32,217 bases of DNA from Pseudomonas chlororaphis (GTDB taxonomy: Bacteria; Pseudomonadota; Gammaproteobacteria; Pseudomonadales; Pseudomonadaceae): contig NZ_JSFK01000008.1 of assembly GCF_000783395.1 (NCBI RefSeq), positions 1 to 32,217 of the forward strand. The letters run 5' to 3'. This document shows positions 23,291-31,257 of this stretch, in pieces; positions within the stretch are counted from its first letter, which is position 1; each line of letters starts with the position of its first letter. The notes beneath the pieces are model-generated. The model had not been told where the DNA came from. It did no database searches and saw nothing but the letters and a program-made list of their open reading frames with translations. The translations under genes and the position numbers were made by a program.

Positions 23291-24610
23291 TCAGTTCAGT
23301 TGCAGGGTTTCATTGAACTGGCTGATCGCATCCACTACATGCCGCGATCCCTGCTGAATCTCCAGAATCACCTCCCCCGCTTCATTCGCCAGCTCAACCC
23401 CGAGCCCGGTGCGACTTAAGCTCGACTGCATGCTCGACACCGCACTCAGCGACAGGTCATGGTTCTTGCGCACCACGTCGACAATTTCCAGCGTCGCCTG
23501 ACTGGTCCGCGCCGCTAGGCTACGTACCTCATCCGCAACCACCGCAAAACCGCGCCCATGCTCCCCGGCCCGCGCCGCTTCAATGGCAGCATTGAGCGCC
23601 AGCAAGTTGGTCTGATCGGCAATACCACGAATGGTCTGAACGATGGTGCCGATGATGTCCGACTGTTTGCTTACCGCATCGATACTCGCCGCGGCTTCGT
23701 TGAGGTCGCGGGAAATGTCCTGAATGATCTGCACGGTTTGCTGCACGACTTGTGAGCCTTTTTGCGCGCAGGCATCGTTTTGTACCGAGGTGCTGTGCGC
23801 CGATTCGGCAGCGTTCTGCAAGGTGGTCATTTGATGGGTGATGTCGCTGGCGAACTTGACCACTTTGTACAGTCGCCCTTTGGCATCGAACAGCGGGTTG
23901 TAAGACGCTTCGAGATAAACCATCTGCCCCGACTTGTTCTTGCGTTCGAAACGATGCGAGTGATATTCGCCGCGGTTGAGCGAGGCCCAGAATGCCTTGT
24001 ACTGCGCAGACTCGGCTTCAGCGCGATGGCAGAACAGGCTGTGATGATGGCCGACGATTTCGTTGAGCGAGTACTGCATGGTTTTCAGGAAGTTGTCGTT
24101 AGCGGTAATGACATTGCCTTCCGGGGTGAACTCGATCACCGCCATGGAACGGCTGATTGCCGCCAGCATGCTTTCTTCTTCGTGCTCTTTATTCACCCGG
24201 GCAGTGATGTCGGCAGCCACTTTGATCACGCTGCGGACTTGCTTGTCCGGGCCATACACCGGCATGTAACTGGCTTCGAGCCAGACTTCCCTCCCGGCCT
24301 TGTTCAAGCGCAGGAAAGTGCCGCTGATCGGCTCACCGCGAGCCAGGTCACGCCACAATCTGGCGTACTCCTCGCTGCGATAGAAAGCCTCTTCACAAAA
24401 CACCCGATGATGTTTGCCACGCACTTCATCGGCGCTGTAGCCCATGGTCTTGCAGAAGTTTTCATTGGCATCCAGAACGATGCCGTCAGGGCTGAACTCG
24501 ATCATTGCCATTGAACGGCTGATGGCGGCCAACTTGGCGTTGGCCTCGGTCAGGGCGCAGCTGAAGCGCTCGATTTCCTGCAGGTCAGCCTTGTGATGTA
24601 GGTTGAACAT
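23291..24610 (-). CDS. bdlA: PAS-PAS cytoplasmic chemoreceptor, BdlA-like
   Basis: A 439-residue protein without membrane helices: PAS 1 at about residues 28-135 ([30 protein letters not shown]), PAS 2 at about 150-258 ([29 protein letters not shown]), then a short methyl-accepting signalling domain (about 275-439) with [20 protein letters not shown] and [13 protein letters not shown]. This is the layout of BdlA, the biofilm dispersion locus protein of P. aeruginosa, and of related PAS receptors that may bind haem or FAD. BdlA is cleaved between its PAS domains; the linker here, [20 protein letters not shown], keeps the repeated AAISRSM stretch. ATG at 24610. A dyad lies upstream at 24646-24664. 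Orthology to BdlA versus a paralogue is uncertain. Confidence 0.83.
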   Translation of the reverse strand: MFNLHHKADLQEIERFSCALTEANAKLAAISRSMAMIEFSPDGIVLDANENFCKTMGYSADEVRGKHHRVFCEEAFYRSEEYARLWRDLARGEPISGTFLRLNKAGREVWLEASYMPVYGPDKQVRSVIKVAADITARVNKEHEEESMLAAISRSMAVIEFTPEGNVITANDNFLKTMQYSLNEIVGHHHSLFCHRAEAESAQYKAFWASLNRGEYHSHRFERKNKSGQMVYLEASYNPLFDAKGRLYKVVKFASDITHQMTTLQNAAESAHSTSVQNDACAQKGSQVVQQTVQIIQDISRDLNEAAASIDAVSKQSDIIGTIVQTIRGIADQTNLLALNAAIEAARAGEHGRGFAVVADEVRSLAARTSQATLEIVDVVRKNHDLSLSAVSSMQSSLSRTGLGVELANEAGEVILEIQQGSRHVVDAISQFNETLQLN

Positions 24611-24645
24611 GGTTGTATCACCTTCCGCGCGGACTTTTGATTTGA

Positions 24646-24664
24646 TGAAAGTTCAGTTCTTTCA
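24646..24664. promoter_or_regulatory. Inverted repeat upstream of the BdlA-like gene
   Basis: TGAAAG-TTCAGTT-CTTTCA is a perfect 6-7-6 dyad 36 bp before the start codon, a possible operator. It is the clearest structure in the upstream region. Confidence 0.35.
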
Positions 24665-25068
24665 AGATCCACCACTACGTTCCACAGAACAGGCACACGC
24701 ATTCCTCCACGGGAGGAAGTTGTCAGGTGATAAATGATGATCAATCGGAGCGTCCATGCAGCGACGCTCTAATCAAGACATCCTTCTCTTGATAGCCCGC
24801 ACGCGGGCCAGCCCTAACGCGTTGAAGAACTTCCATGTAAGCGACGCTCCTTGTTGGTTCAGTGTCGGTGCCTTGGCTTGCGCACTCTGGCAGCATGAAT
24901 TCACGGACCAACGATGTGTTTCAGCCATGTTTTGACATGACGGTCGACATAGTTAGTTACGAGAAGCATAGCCAGTGCAAAGACCTGCGCAAGGCCACTA
25001 GTCGGCCAGTATCTGGCACTTTTTGCACAAGAAACGGTTCAGCGGGGAGGTGACGGCAGGTCGGACGC
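24665..25068. other. Non-coding stretch upstream of the BdlA-like gene
   Basis: About 400 bp with no gene I can support. It contains GAGCGTC-N8-GACGCTC (24749-24770 region), a second GCGACGCTC about 80 bp on (24841), and on the minus strand a 31-residue open frame (24741-24836) with AAGGAG ten bases before its ATG. The lower GC and lack of codon bias argue against an ordinary gene. It may be a long 5-prime leader or an upstream regulatory region of the BdlA-like gene. Confidence 0.5.
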
Positions 25069-25153
25069 CATCGCTGGCAAGCCAGCTCCCACAGGGTTCT
25101 GCGCTTTAGATCAAATCAGCGCGTTTCCTGTGGGAGCTGGCTTGCCAGCGATG
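25069..25153. repeat. REP-type inverted pair (family C)
   Basis: CATCGCTGGCAAGCCAGCTC (25-bp arm 25069-25093) and its perfect complement (25129-25153) flank a 35-nt spacer. This is the only complete family C copy seen; it lies 36 bp after the ProX-like gene stop. A lone CAATCGCTGGCAAGCC fragment at 8881 may be a degenerate half. Confidence 0.88.
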
Positions 25154-25189
25154 AGGCCATTACAAAACTACAAAAACAACAGAAATGAC

Positions 25190-26203
25190 TTACAGACTTC
25201 CAGTCACCTTGGTCGCCACCTCTGCAGGCACCCAAGGCTTCCAGACCTGCGGCTGATCACGCAAGAACGCCTGCGCCACGACCCTCGGCTGCAAACGTTT
25301 TTCGCTCATCCCGGCCAAGGTCTGGTTCAGCAGTTCAATCGGCAGATCGACCTTTTCAAAGAACGTCACCAGCTCCGGATACTGCGCCTTGAACGGCGCA
25401 GACACGCCAATCGCCAGGCTTGCCGGCATCGAACGGGTGCCTTTGGGATTGGGATTATTGGCATCGGCCAGGGTTTTCCAGGCCTCGGCATCGAATGGCG
25501 GCTCCTCAAGTTTGACCAGTTTGAAGCGGCCAAGCAGCGGCGTCGGTGACCAGTAGTAAAACAGCACCGGTTTGCCACGCTTGATCGACGATGCCACCTC
25601 GGCATCCAGCGCCGCGCCGGAACCGGTGCGGAAATTCACGAAACTGTCGTCAAGCGCATAAGCCTTGAGCTTCTGGCTGTTGACGATTTCCGAGGTCCAA
25701 CCGGTCGGGCTGTTGAGGAAACGCCCGCGAGACGGATCTTCGGGGTCACGGAACACGTCTTTGTAGCGCGGCAGGTCCGCCACCGACTTCAACTCCGGCG
25801 CCAACGCTTTGATCCCGCGTTCAGGGTCGCCCTTGATCACATACTCAGGTACCCACCAGCCTTCGGTGGCGCCTTTGACCGTATCGCCCAACCCGAACAC
25901 CTTGCCTTCTGCGGCAGCCTTGACCCAGGCCGGACTGCGCCCGGCCCATTCTTCGCCGATCACCTGAATATCGTTTTTCGCCAGTGCGGCCTCAAGGCTG
26001 ACCGTGCTGCCGGGCAAGGTGTCGGTCGGGTAGCCGTAGCCTTTCTCAACGATCAGACGCAGCACTTCGGTGATAAAGCTACCGCTTTCCCAAGTGATGT
26101 CGCCGAAGTGGATCGGCGCGGTTTTTTCTGCCGCCGAAACAGCGCCGACACTCAGGCTCAACACCAGCAGCGAAGTGCCGAGCAGGGTTTTGATTGATCT
26201 CAT
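25190..26203 (-). CDS. ProX-like ABC-type substrate-binding protein
   Basis: A 337-residue periplasmic binding protein of the glycine betaine/choline (OpuAC/ProX) family. The signal peptide is at about residues 1-25 (MRSIKTLLGTSLLVLSLSVG, cut after VSA). The mature part begins IHFGDITWESGSFITEVLRL, with YGYPTDTLPGSTVSLEAAL, EEWAGRSPAWVKAA and FYYWSPTPLLGRFKLVKLEE, the usual pattern for quaternary-amine or osmolyte binding. The start codon overlaps the TGA of the upstream sigma gene (ATGA), so translation is coupled. No permease or ATPase gene lies next to it. The ligand is unproven. Confidence 0.9.
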   Translation of the reverse strand: MRSIKTLLGTSLLVLSLSVGAVSAAEKTAPIHFGDITWESGSFITEVLRLIVEKGYGYPTDTLPGSTVSLEAALAKNDIQVIGEEWAGRSPAWVKAAAEGKVFGLGDTVKGATEGWWVPEYVIKGDPERGIKALAPELKSVADLPRYKDVFRDPEDPSRGRFLNSPTGWTSEIVNSQKLKAYALDDSFVNFRTGSGAALDAEVASSIKRGKPVLFYYWSPTPLLGRFKLVKLEEPPFDAEAWKTLADANNPNPKGTRSMPASLAIGVSAPFKAQYPELVTFFEKVDLPIELLNQTLAGMSEKRLQPRVVAQAFLRDQPQVWKPWVPAEVATKVTGSL

Positions 26204-26727
26204 GCGGACCTCTTGTGTTGCAGGAATTGGTTGGCGCTGTGGCGATCGCACAGCGCTTGGGAACGGCTCATGTATTCACTGACCGAGCGCTGGGAGATGC
26301 CCAGTTCGGCAGCGATTTGCGGGTAGGTCAGGCCGTCGATGCGGGCGAGCAGAAACGTCGTGCGGACCTTGTCGGGCAGGCGCTGCAAGCTGTGATCGAG
26401 GCGATTGAGGGTTTGTGACAGTTGAACCAGTTCTTCAGGCGAGGCGGCGTAATCGACATCGATTTGCTGGCGATATCCGCGCTCCAGATCTCCACGCCGC
26501 CAGCGCTGATAAAGCAGGCGTTGAGCGATGGTCGTCAGCAAGGCGCGGGGTTCGCGGATGGCTCTTAGCGCCGGGGCCTCGAGCAATTGCGCAAAGGTCT
26601 CGGCGGCAATGTCTTCGCTGCTGGCGCTGTCATGCAAATGACCATGCAGGTAAGTGCAGAGCCAGCGATAGTGGGCGCGAAACAGATCGTCCACGGTGTT
26701 GCGATGGGAAAGGTCGGCGCCGGACAT
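26200..26727 (-). CDS. FecI-like ECF sigma factor
   Basis: A 175-residue ECF sigma factor. Sigma-2 is at about residues 12-75 (VDDLFRAHYRWLCTYLHGHL, ASSEDIAAETFAQLLEAP, PRALLTTIAQRLLYQRWRR). Sigma-4 is at about 105-160 (LDHSLQRLPDKVRTTFLLAR, GLTYPQIAAELGISQRSVSE). It is of the FecI type, which normally pairs with a FecR anti-sigma and a TonB-dependent receptor. Neither gene is here. Instead it overlaps the ProX-like gene by ATGA. ATG at 26727 has an AGGAG ribosome binding site; an upstream in-frame ATG 20 codons earlier lacks one. The upstream 124 bp are AT-rich. Confidence 0.9.
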   Translation of the reverse strand: MSGADLSHRNTVDDLFRAHYRWLCTYLHGHLHDSASSEDIAAETFAQLLEAPALRAIREPRALLTTIAQRLLYQRWRRGDLERGYRQQIDVDYAASPEELVQLSQTLNRLDHSLQRLPDKVRTTFLLARIDGLTYPQIAAELGISQRSVSEYMSRSQALCDRHSANQFLQHKRSA

Positions 26728-26851
26728 AGGGGCTCCTGGGTTAGGGGTCGCTGAATGTCCGGTGTTCCGGTGGCGCGATCGTAGCAAGGCGCCTTATTCA
26801 TTAAAAATACTTAAAACGAATCTTTATATTCCATTTACAAATAAAAGATCT

Positions 26852-27643
26852 TTAGCGCAAGCGGCCATAGCCAAGTCCTTCAGCCTCACGCTGATAGTCG
26901 AGCAGGATCTGATAATCGCTTTCGCTGGCAGCAAGCACCTCAGGCAACCCCAAGGTCTGCGCGACCTCGGGCAGTTCGCGCAAAGTCAGATTCATGATCC
27001 GCCGCAACGTCTCAACCTGCTCGTCCGTGGCACTGGCGACAGTAATGAACGGCAGGGTCGGGCTCAGCGCACTGCGCGCAATCACCCGCAAGGCACTGAC
27101 TTCTTCCTGCGCATGTTGCGCCAGATAGGCATAGGTGACGCTGTCGATGGCAGCCAGATCGGCGCGGTGTTCGCGCAACCAGCGCAGGCTCTCGCGATGG
27201 CCGCCGCTGATACCGACCGAAGCGAAGAACTGTCCGTCCTGATGCAGTGGTGCCAGGCGCTGACGGAACAGGTTCATGCCACTGTTGGAATCCGCGCTGT
27301 TGATCACCCCGCGACTGTCGCGGAACTCTGCGAGGGTTGTGCGCCGGTCATCAGCACAGCTGAGGATCAGGCTGCAATGGTAACCGGCGCTGGCGTCGGG
27401 GAGTTCGTAGCGAGGGCGGCCGACGATGCGTACTTGTCCGCGCAATGCAGTCATCAGCGGGTAGCCGCAGGTTTGCGTGAGCAGTAGATCGGGGGATAAC
27501 CAGAGTTCTGGCAGTGACAGGCCTTCAGCACTCAGGCGAGTGTGGCCAAGTTGCTCGAGAATGCGCGCAATCCAGCGCTCACTGGCCGCGCGGATCGGCT
27601 CGGGGGCGACGTACATCAGGAGTTCGGTGTGGTGTTGGGTCAT
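26852..27643 (-). CDS. PhnD-like binding protein lacking a signal peptide
   Basis: A 263-residue protein of the phosphate/phosphite/phosphonate PhnD/SsuA-type binding fold. It begins LLMYVAPEPIRAASERW and has LLLTQTCGYPLMTALRGQVR, SRGVINSADSNSGMNLFRQR, ISGGHRESLRWLREHRADLA and AIDSVTYAYLA, all in PhnD order (the Asn-Ser-Gly-Met and Gly-His-Ser motifs). It has no signal peptide and no lipobox, so the product is probably cytoplasmic. Start ATG at 27643, with GGGA about 9 bases upstream; an ATG two codons earlier is closer to that site. There are no adjacent ABC permease genes. It lies just upstream of the sigma/ProX-like pair on the same strand. Confidence 0.83.
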   Translation of the reverse strand: MTQHHTELLMYVAPEPIRAASERWIARILEQLGHTRLSAEGLSLPELWLSPDLLLTQTCGYPLMTALRGQVRIVGRPRYELPDASAGYHCSLILSCADDRRTTLAEFRDSRGVINSADSNSGMNLFRQRLAPLHQDGQFFASVGISGGHRESLRWLREHRADLAAIDSVTYAYLAQHAQEEVSALRVIARSALSPTLPFITVASATDEQVETLRRIMNLTLRELPEVAQTLGLPEVLAASESDYQILLDYQREAEGLGYGRLR

Positions 27644-27673
27644 ACACATTTTTCCCGAGTTACAAATATCCAA

Positions 27674-27763
27674 TGTGGGAGCGAGCCTGCTCGCGAAAGC
27701 GCTGGATCAGACAACAGATCCATCAACTGACACGACGCCTTCGCGAGCAGGCTCGCTCCCACA
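27674..27763. repeat. REP-type inverted pair (family B)
   Basis: TGTGGGAGCGAGCCTGCTCG on the left and CGAGCAGGCTCGCTCCCACA on the right, separated by about 50 bp. It lies in the gap between the desaturase gene stop and the PhnD-like gene start (both on the minus strand). Confidence 0.92.
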
Positions 27764-27784
27764 GGGTTTTGTGGTGTTCTTGGG

Positions 27785-28726
27785 TTAGTGGTAAGGATGC
27801 TCGGGACTGTCGATTGGCTTGATGCCATTGCGGCGCCAGAACTCGCCATACCCTTGCACCAGAAACCCGCCACTGCGCGCGATCCATTGCTCGCGATGCA
27901 AACGGTAAACCTTGGGCAAGTCGTACCACGCAAGCTTGGGCAAGTCGTGATGCACCAGATGAAAATTCAGATTCAGAAATAACCAACGCCACGGCCAAGC
28001 CGCTTCGTTCAACACCGTGCGCTGTTCGGGTTGTGCGTGGGGACGGTGTTCATAGTAGGAGCGGATCATCGCGATCGACAACGCCGGCACGCTGTTCAGC
28101 AGCAGGTAATGCCAGACCGGCAGCACACTGAAACGAGCGATGAACCACAGCATCAGTAGGGTGAACACTCCGTGCGTCAGCCACATCAGCCACGCCTGGC
28201 GCTCGCCGTTTTTCAAGCGTTGCAATTCTTCTCTGGCCAGCGCCAACAGCGCCAATGGCGCACCCACCGCGAAACGGCCGAGGACGGTTTTGTTCAGCCA
28301 ATGCAGACTGCGCTCGAACAGCGAACTGCCCTGCCAGCGTGCTGCCGTCAGATATCGACTTTCCGGATCGACACCGGGCACTGTCAGATCCCCATCGCGA
28401 TGATGCAGCAAGTGGCTGTCGCGATAGAGCGTATACGGATACCAGACCGCGAATGGCGCGTAGCCGAGGATTTTGTTGAGCAAGGTCCAGCGGGTCGGAT
28501 GCCCATGGAGCAATTCGTGCTGCACTGACAGCCACAACACCAGCAGCGGAATCAGCAGCAACGTGCTCAAGCCACGACCGAGCCAATGACTATTGAGCAC
28601 AATGGCAAACCAACCGCTGTAAACACCGATCAGCAACAGCCAGGTCGGCCATTCGGTGCGGGCAGTGAAGCGTTGGCGCAGGGTTTCGATCTGCTGACGA
28701 TGGGCGGCGTCGAAGTAATGGGACAT
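27785..28726 (-). CDS. Fatty acid desaturase
   Basis: A 313-residue integral membrane desaturase. The three His clusters that bind the di-iron centre are visible: HELLHG (about residues 70-75), HLLHH (about 105-109) and HLVHH near the C terminus. There are four or more hydrophobic segments. Such enzymes introduce a cis double bond into an acyl chain at the membrane, using O2 and an electron donor. The substrate and position are unknown. ATG at 28726 is used (MSHYFDAAHR); an ATG eight codons earlier is possible, though its AAAGGG lies immediately before that codon. It stands alone. Confidence 0.86.
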   Translation of the reverse strand: MSHYFDAAHRQQIETLRQRFTARTEWPTWLLLIGVYSGWFAIVLNSHWLGRGLSTLLLIPLLVLWLSVQHELLHGHPTRWTLLNKILGYAPFAVWYPYTLYRDSHLLHHRDGDLTVPGVDPESRYLTAARWQGSSLFERSLHWLNKTVLGRFAVGAPLALLALAREELQRLKNGERQAWLMWLTHGVFTLLMLWFIARFSVLPVWHYLLLNSVPALSIAMIRSYYEHRPHAQPEQRTVLNEAAWPWRWLFLNLNFHLVHHDLPKLAWYDLPKVYRLHREQWIARSGGFLVQGYGEFWRRNGIKPIDSPEHPYH

Positions 28727-28805
28727 GGCATTGCTCGGAACGGGATTCATCCCTTTCTGTGCAACGACGCTGCGCAATCTTGCAGATTATTTTCAGGTTC
28801 AGGCT

Positions 28806-28826
28806 GGAGCCCGAGAACCGGGCTCC
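28806..28826 (-). terminator. Hairpin after the lysine-rich small gene
   Basis: GGAGCCCG-AGAAC-CGGGCTCC is a perfect 8-5-8 hairpin 12 bp past the stop codon of the gene at 28839-28949. There is no T-tract, so it is at most a weak or Rho-assisted terminator. Confidence 0.5.
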
Positions 28827-28838
28827 GGAAAGGCGTGA

Positions 28839-28949
28839 TCAGTGACCGAAGATGTCGACTTTCTTGGCTTTCTTCTCCGCGCGTTTTTCAATCGCGGTCT
28901 TGGCCGGTTTCTTCTTCGCGGCTTTCTTTGAATCCATACCTTTGGACAT
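28839..28949 (-). CDS. Small lysine-rich protein (36 residues)
   Basis: A 36-residue protein starting MSKGMDSKKAAKKKPAKTAI and ending KRAEKKAKKVDIFGH, with about 14 Lys and 7 Ala. It has a GGAG ribosome binding site 8 bases before ATG 28949. The highly basic, low-complexity sequence with a distinctive hydrophobic VDIFGH end suggests nucleic-acid or ribosome binding, but no function is known. It is divergent from the GNAT gene at 29052-29471 with 102 bp between starts, and a hairpin follows its stop. Its short length makes the call less certain than that of longer genes. Confidence 0.7.
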   Translation of the reverse strand: MSKGMDSKKAAKKKPAKTAIEKRAEKKAKKVDIFGH

Positions 28950-29015
28950 GATGCGTACTCCACTCACAGGGGATGTGAGCTCAGGTATACACCTATCCAG
29001 AGCCGTGCGTTCTTT

Positions 29016-29021
29016 TATAAT
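29016..29021 (+). promoter_or_regulatory. -10 element of the GNAT gene promoter
   Basis: A perfect TATAAT lies 30 bp before the GNAT start codon (29052), with no good -35 at 16-18 bp. It is a plausible sigma-70 promoter in the 102-bp divergent gap. Confidence 0.4.
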
Positions 29022-29051
29022 CGCCGCTTTGCCCACCGACAGTCCGATCCC

Positions 29052-29471
29052 ATGCCCGACATCCAATACAGCCTGCTCGACGAGTCGTTATGGCCGTTGA
29101 TGAACAAGTTTTACCGCAGCCACCAGTCCTCTATGAAAGCCGTTCGCGATGCGCAATTGTGGGTCGCGCGACGGGGCGAGATTGTTGCTGCGTTGTGCTT
29201 GCGGCCGGTGGCGGGTGGGCATTGGTTGACCGGGTTGTTCGTTGACCCGGGATGTCGCGAACAAGGGCTTGCCGCGCAGTTGATCGCGGCGGCGGTGCAG
29301 GATGTGAGCGAGCCGGTGTGGCTGTTCTGTCATCCGGATTTGCGTGAGTTTTATGAACGGCGCGGGTTCACCTTCGATCCGGCACTGCCCCAGGCGATGG
29401 CCGAGCGGTTGAGCCGGTATGCGCGGAGCAAGCCGATGATTGCGATGGAGCTGATTCCTGCTCAATCCTGA
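29052..29471 (+). CDS. GNAT-family N-acetyltransferase
   Basis: A 139-residue acetyltransferase. Motif A is LFVDPGCREQGLAAQLIAAA (about residues 67-86), with WLFCHPDLREFYERRGFTFD completing the fold. The N-terminal YRSHQSSMKAVRDAQLWVAR is typical of a family of small Pseudomonas GNAT proteins. The substrate is unknown. ATG at 29052, with no strong ribosome binding site. It is followed after 18 bp by a family B repeat, which separates it from the convergent deformylase gene. Confidence 0.87.
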   Translation: MPDIQYSLLDESLWPLMNKFYRSHQSSMKAVRDAQLWVARRGEIVAALCLRPVAGGHWLTGLFVDPGCREQGLAAQLIAAAVQDVSEPVWLFCHPDLREFYERRGFTFDPALPQAMAERLSRYARSKPMIAMELIPAQS

Positions 29472-29489
29472 GGGACATGCAAAAACCAA

Positions 29490-29578
29490 TGTGGGAGCGA
29501 GCCTGCTCGCGAAAGCGGTAGGTCAGTAACAGAATCTGTCACTGATATTGCGCATTCGCGAGCAGGCTCGCTCCCACA
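29490..29578. repeat. REP-type inverted pair (family B)
   Basis: TGTGGGAGCGAGCCTGCTCG on the left and CGAGCAGGCTCGCTCCCACA on the right. It lies between the convergent GNAT and deformylase genes, 18 bp after the GNAT stop. Confidence 0.92.
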
Positions 29579-29600
29579 GGGGTATGTACTGGGTCTTGGA

Positions 29601-30140
29601 TCAATCGTCGGCCGTGGGATCAAGGTCCGGGAACATCACTTCAGTGAAACCGAACTTGCTGAAATCGGTGATCCGCGACGGGTACAACCGGCCGATCAGG
29701 TGATCGCATTCGTGCTGCACAACCCGTGCGTGGAAGCCCGACGCAGTGCGCACAATCGGCTCGCCCTTCGGATCAAACCCTTCGTAACGAATCTGCTGAT
29801 AACGATCCACCGCACCGCGCAACCCCGGCACCGACAGACAGCCTTCAAAGCCCTCTTCCGTCAACGGACTCAACGGTGTGATCAGTGGATTGATCAGGAT
29901 CGTCTGCGGCACCGCTTCAGCGTCCGGGTAGCGTTCGCTGTGTTCAAAACCAAAGATCACCAATTGCAGATCGACGCCGATCTGCGGCGCGGCCAGGCCG
30001 ACACCGCCGACGCTTTCCATGGTCTGGAACATGTCGTCGATCAGTTGCCACAGTTCAGGGCTGTCGAACATCTCGGCCGGCACCGGCGGCGCAATGCGCA
30101 ACAGGCGCTCGTCGCCCATTTTCAGAATTTCACGAATCAT
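29601..30140 (-). CDS. def: Peptide deformylase
   Basis: A 179-residue metalloenzyme with all three deformylase motifs: [10 protein letters not shown] (residues 46-55), EGCLSVPG (99-106, metal-binding C101) and HECDH (143-147, metal-binding His143 and His147, catalytic Glu144). It removes the formyl group from the N terminus of new proteins in the cytoplasm. It lacks the usual fmt neighbour and is slightly longer than the fmt-linked form (about 168 residues), so it is probably a second deformylase of this genome. It is translationally coupled to the upstream YihY gene by ATGA overlap. Confidence 0.96.
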   Translation of the reverse strand: MIREILKMGDERLLRIAPPVPAEMFDSPELWQLIDDMFQTMESVGGVGLAAPQIGVDLQLVIFGFEHSERYPDAEAVPQTILINPLITPLSPLTEEGFEGCLSVPGLRGAVDRYQQIRYEGFDPKGEPIVRTASGFHARVVQHECDHLIGRLYPSRITDFSKFGFTEVMFPDLDPTADD

Positions 30141-31093
30141 GATCTGGCTTCGTCAGTGTCCGGCTTGAGCGAATGATCGCGGCCCAGGCCCGAGACGTGT
30201 TGTTTGGGATGTTCATCGAGTTCGCCGGGGACTTTCTCACCCGCGTCCTTGCCCTCGCTGGACATGTGCTCGATCACCGCATTCATCTCGGCGCCAAGCA
30301 ACAACACCGCGGCGGAAATATAGAAATACAGCAACAGCACGATGATCGCCCCGATGCTGCCATACATCGCGTTGTAGTTGGCGAAGGTTTTCACGTAGAA
30401 AGCGAAGCCCAACGAGGCGATGATCCACACCACCACGGCCAATACCGAACCGGGGGTGATGAAGCGGAATTCCTGTTTGACGTCGGGCATGACGTAGTAG
30501 ATCAGCGCCACGGCGACCATCATCAGAATCACGATCACCGGCCAGCGCGCGATGGTCCACACGGTGACAATGAAGTCTTCCAGCCCCACCTGCGCGGCGA
30601 TCCAGCCCATCACCTGCGGCCCGAGCACCATCAGCGCGGCGGCCACCAGCAGCATGCCGGCAATGCCGACGGTGTAGACAATCGACAGCGGGAAACGCTT
30701 CCAGATCGGCCGGCCCTCGACCACGTCGTACGCGGCGTTCATCGCGCTCATCATCAAGCGCACGCCCGCGGAGGCGGTGTACAGGGCGATAACGATACCG
30801 ACCGAAAGCAAGCCACCCTTGGATTGCTGCAACTGGTCGATCACCGGATTGACCTGCTCCAGCGCCTGCGGAGGCAGGACCAGTTCCGATTGCAGACGCA
30901 GCCAGGAGAAAAAGTCCGGCAGGTGCAGGAAACCGATCAGGGCAATCAGAAACAGAATGAACGGGAACAGCGAGAACAGCATCTGGTAGGCCAGTGCCGA
31001 GGCGTAGGTCGACATCTCGTCGTCGACGAATTCAGTGACCGTGCGCACCATCACCCGGTGCAGGGGCAGACCTTTCATGTCCGGAAAAATCAT
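30137..31093 (-). CDS. YihY/BrkB-family inner-membrane protein
   Basis: A 318-residue polytopic protein with about six transmembrane segments and the YihY/UPF0761 pattern: [20 protein letters not shown] near residues 31-50, [59 protein letters not shown]. It ends in a charged cytoplasmic tail. Its function is unestablished; the BrkB name comes from a disputed virulence link, not from transport data. The ATG at 31093 has AAGGAG 7 bases upstream; an upstream in-frame ATG lacks one. Its stop overlaps the start of the deformylase gene. Confidence 0.9.
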   Translation of the reverse strand: MIFPDMKGLPLHRVMVRTVTEFVDDEMSTYASALAYQMLFSLFPFILFLIALIGFLHLPDFFSWLRLQSELVLPPQALEQVNPVIDQLQQSKGGLLSVGIVIALYTASAGVRLMMSAMNAAYDVVEGRPIWKRFPLSIVYTVGIAGMLLVAAALMVLGPQVMGWIAAQVGLEDFIVTVWTIARWPVIVILMMVAVALIYYVMPDVKQEFRFITPGSVLAVVVWIIASLGFAFYVKTFANYNAMYGSIGAIIVLLLYFYISAAVLLLGAEMNAVIEHMSSEGKDAGEKVPGELDEHPKQHVSGLGRDHSLKPDTDEARS

Positions 31094-31209
31094 TCGCGTC
31101 TCCTTTCGCCGCAATACAGGTTGAAGTCGTGGCGACTCAGGGGCCGTTTTTTACATCACGGTAGCCTGTTTGGCGAACCTCGTCGGGTCGCTGCAGGCTT
31201 TTGACACAA

Positions 31210-31236
31210 AAACGGCCATCCTTGGATGGCCGTTCA
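31210..31236 (-). terminator. Intrinsic terminator of csbD
   Basis: On the minus strand AACGGCCATCC-AA-GGATGGCCGTT is a near-perfect hairpin followed by TTTGTG, about 22 bp past the CsbD stop codon. It is the Rho-independent terminator of that gene. Confidence 0.85.
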
Positions 31237-31257
31237 TGTATTTCGTTCAAGGCTGGA

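Noticed and set aside
24550..24744. 64-residue minus-strand frame overlapping the start of the BdlA-like gene
   Set aside because: It overlaps a well-supported gene in another frame and has no properly spaced ribosome binding site.
25014..25026. TGGCACTTTTTGCA resembling a sigma-54 promoter
   Set aside because: The GG to GC distance is two bases too short for a -24/-12 promoter and no gene follows at the right distance on the plus strand.
26790..26851. AT-rich stretch before the FecI-like sigma gene as a Fur box
   Set aside because: No 19-bp Fur-type repeat of GATAAT hexamers is recognisable; it may simply be a promoter.
27514..27822. Small open frames running through the family B repeat and desaturase end
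   Set aside because: They consist mostly of repeat sequence and shadow codons; no ribosome binding site or domain.
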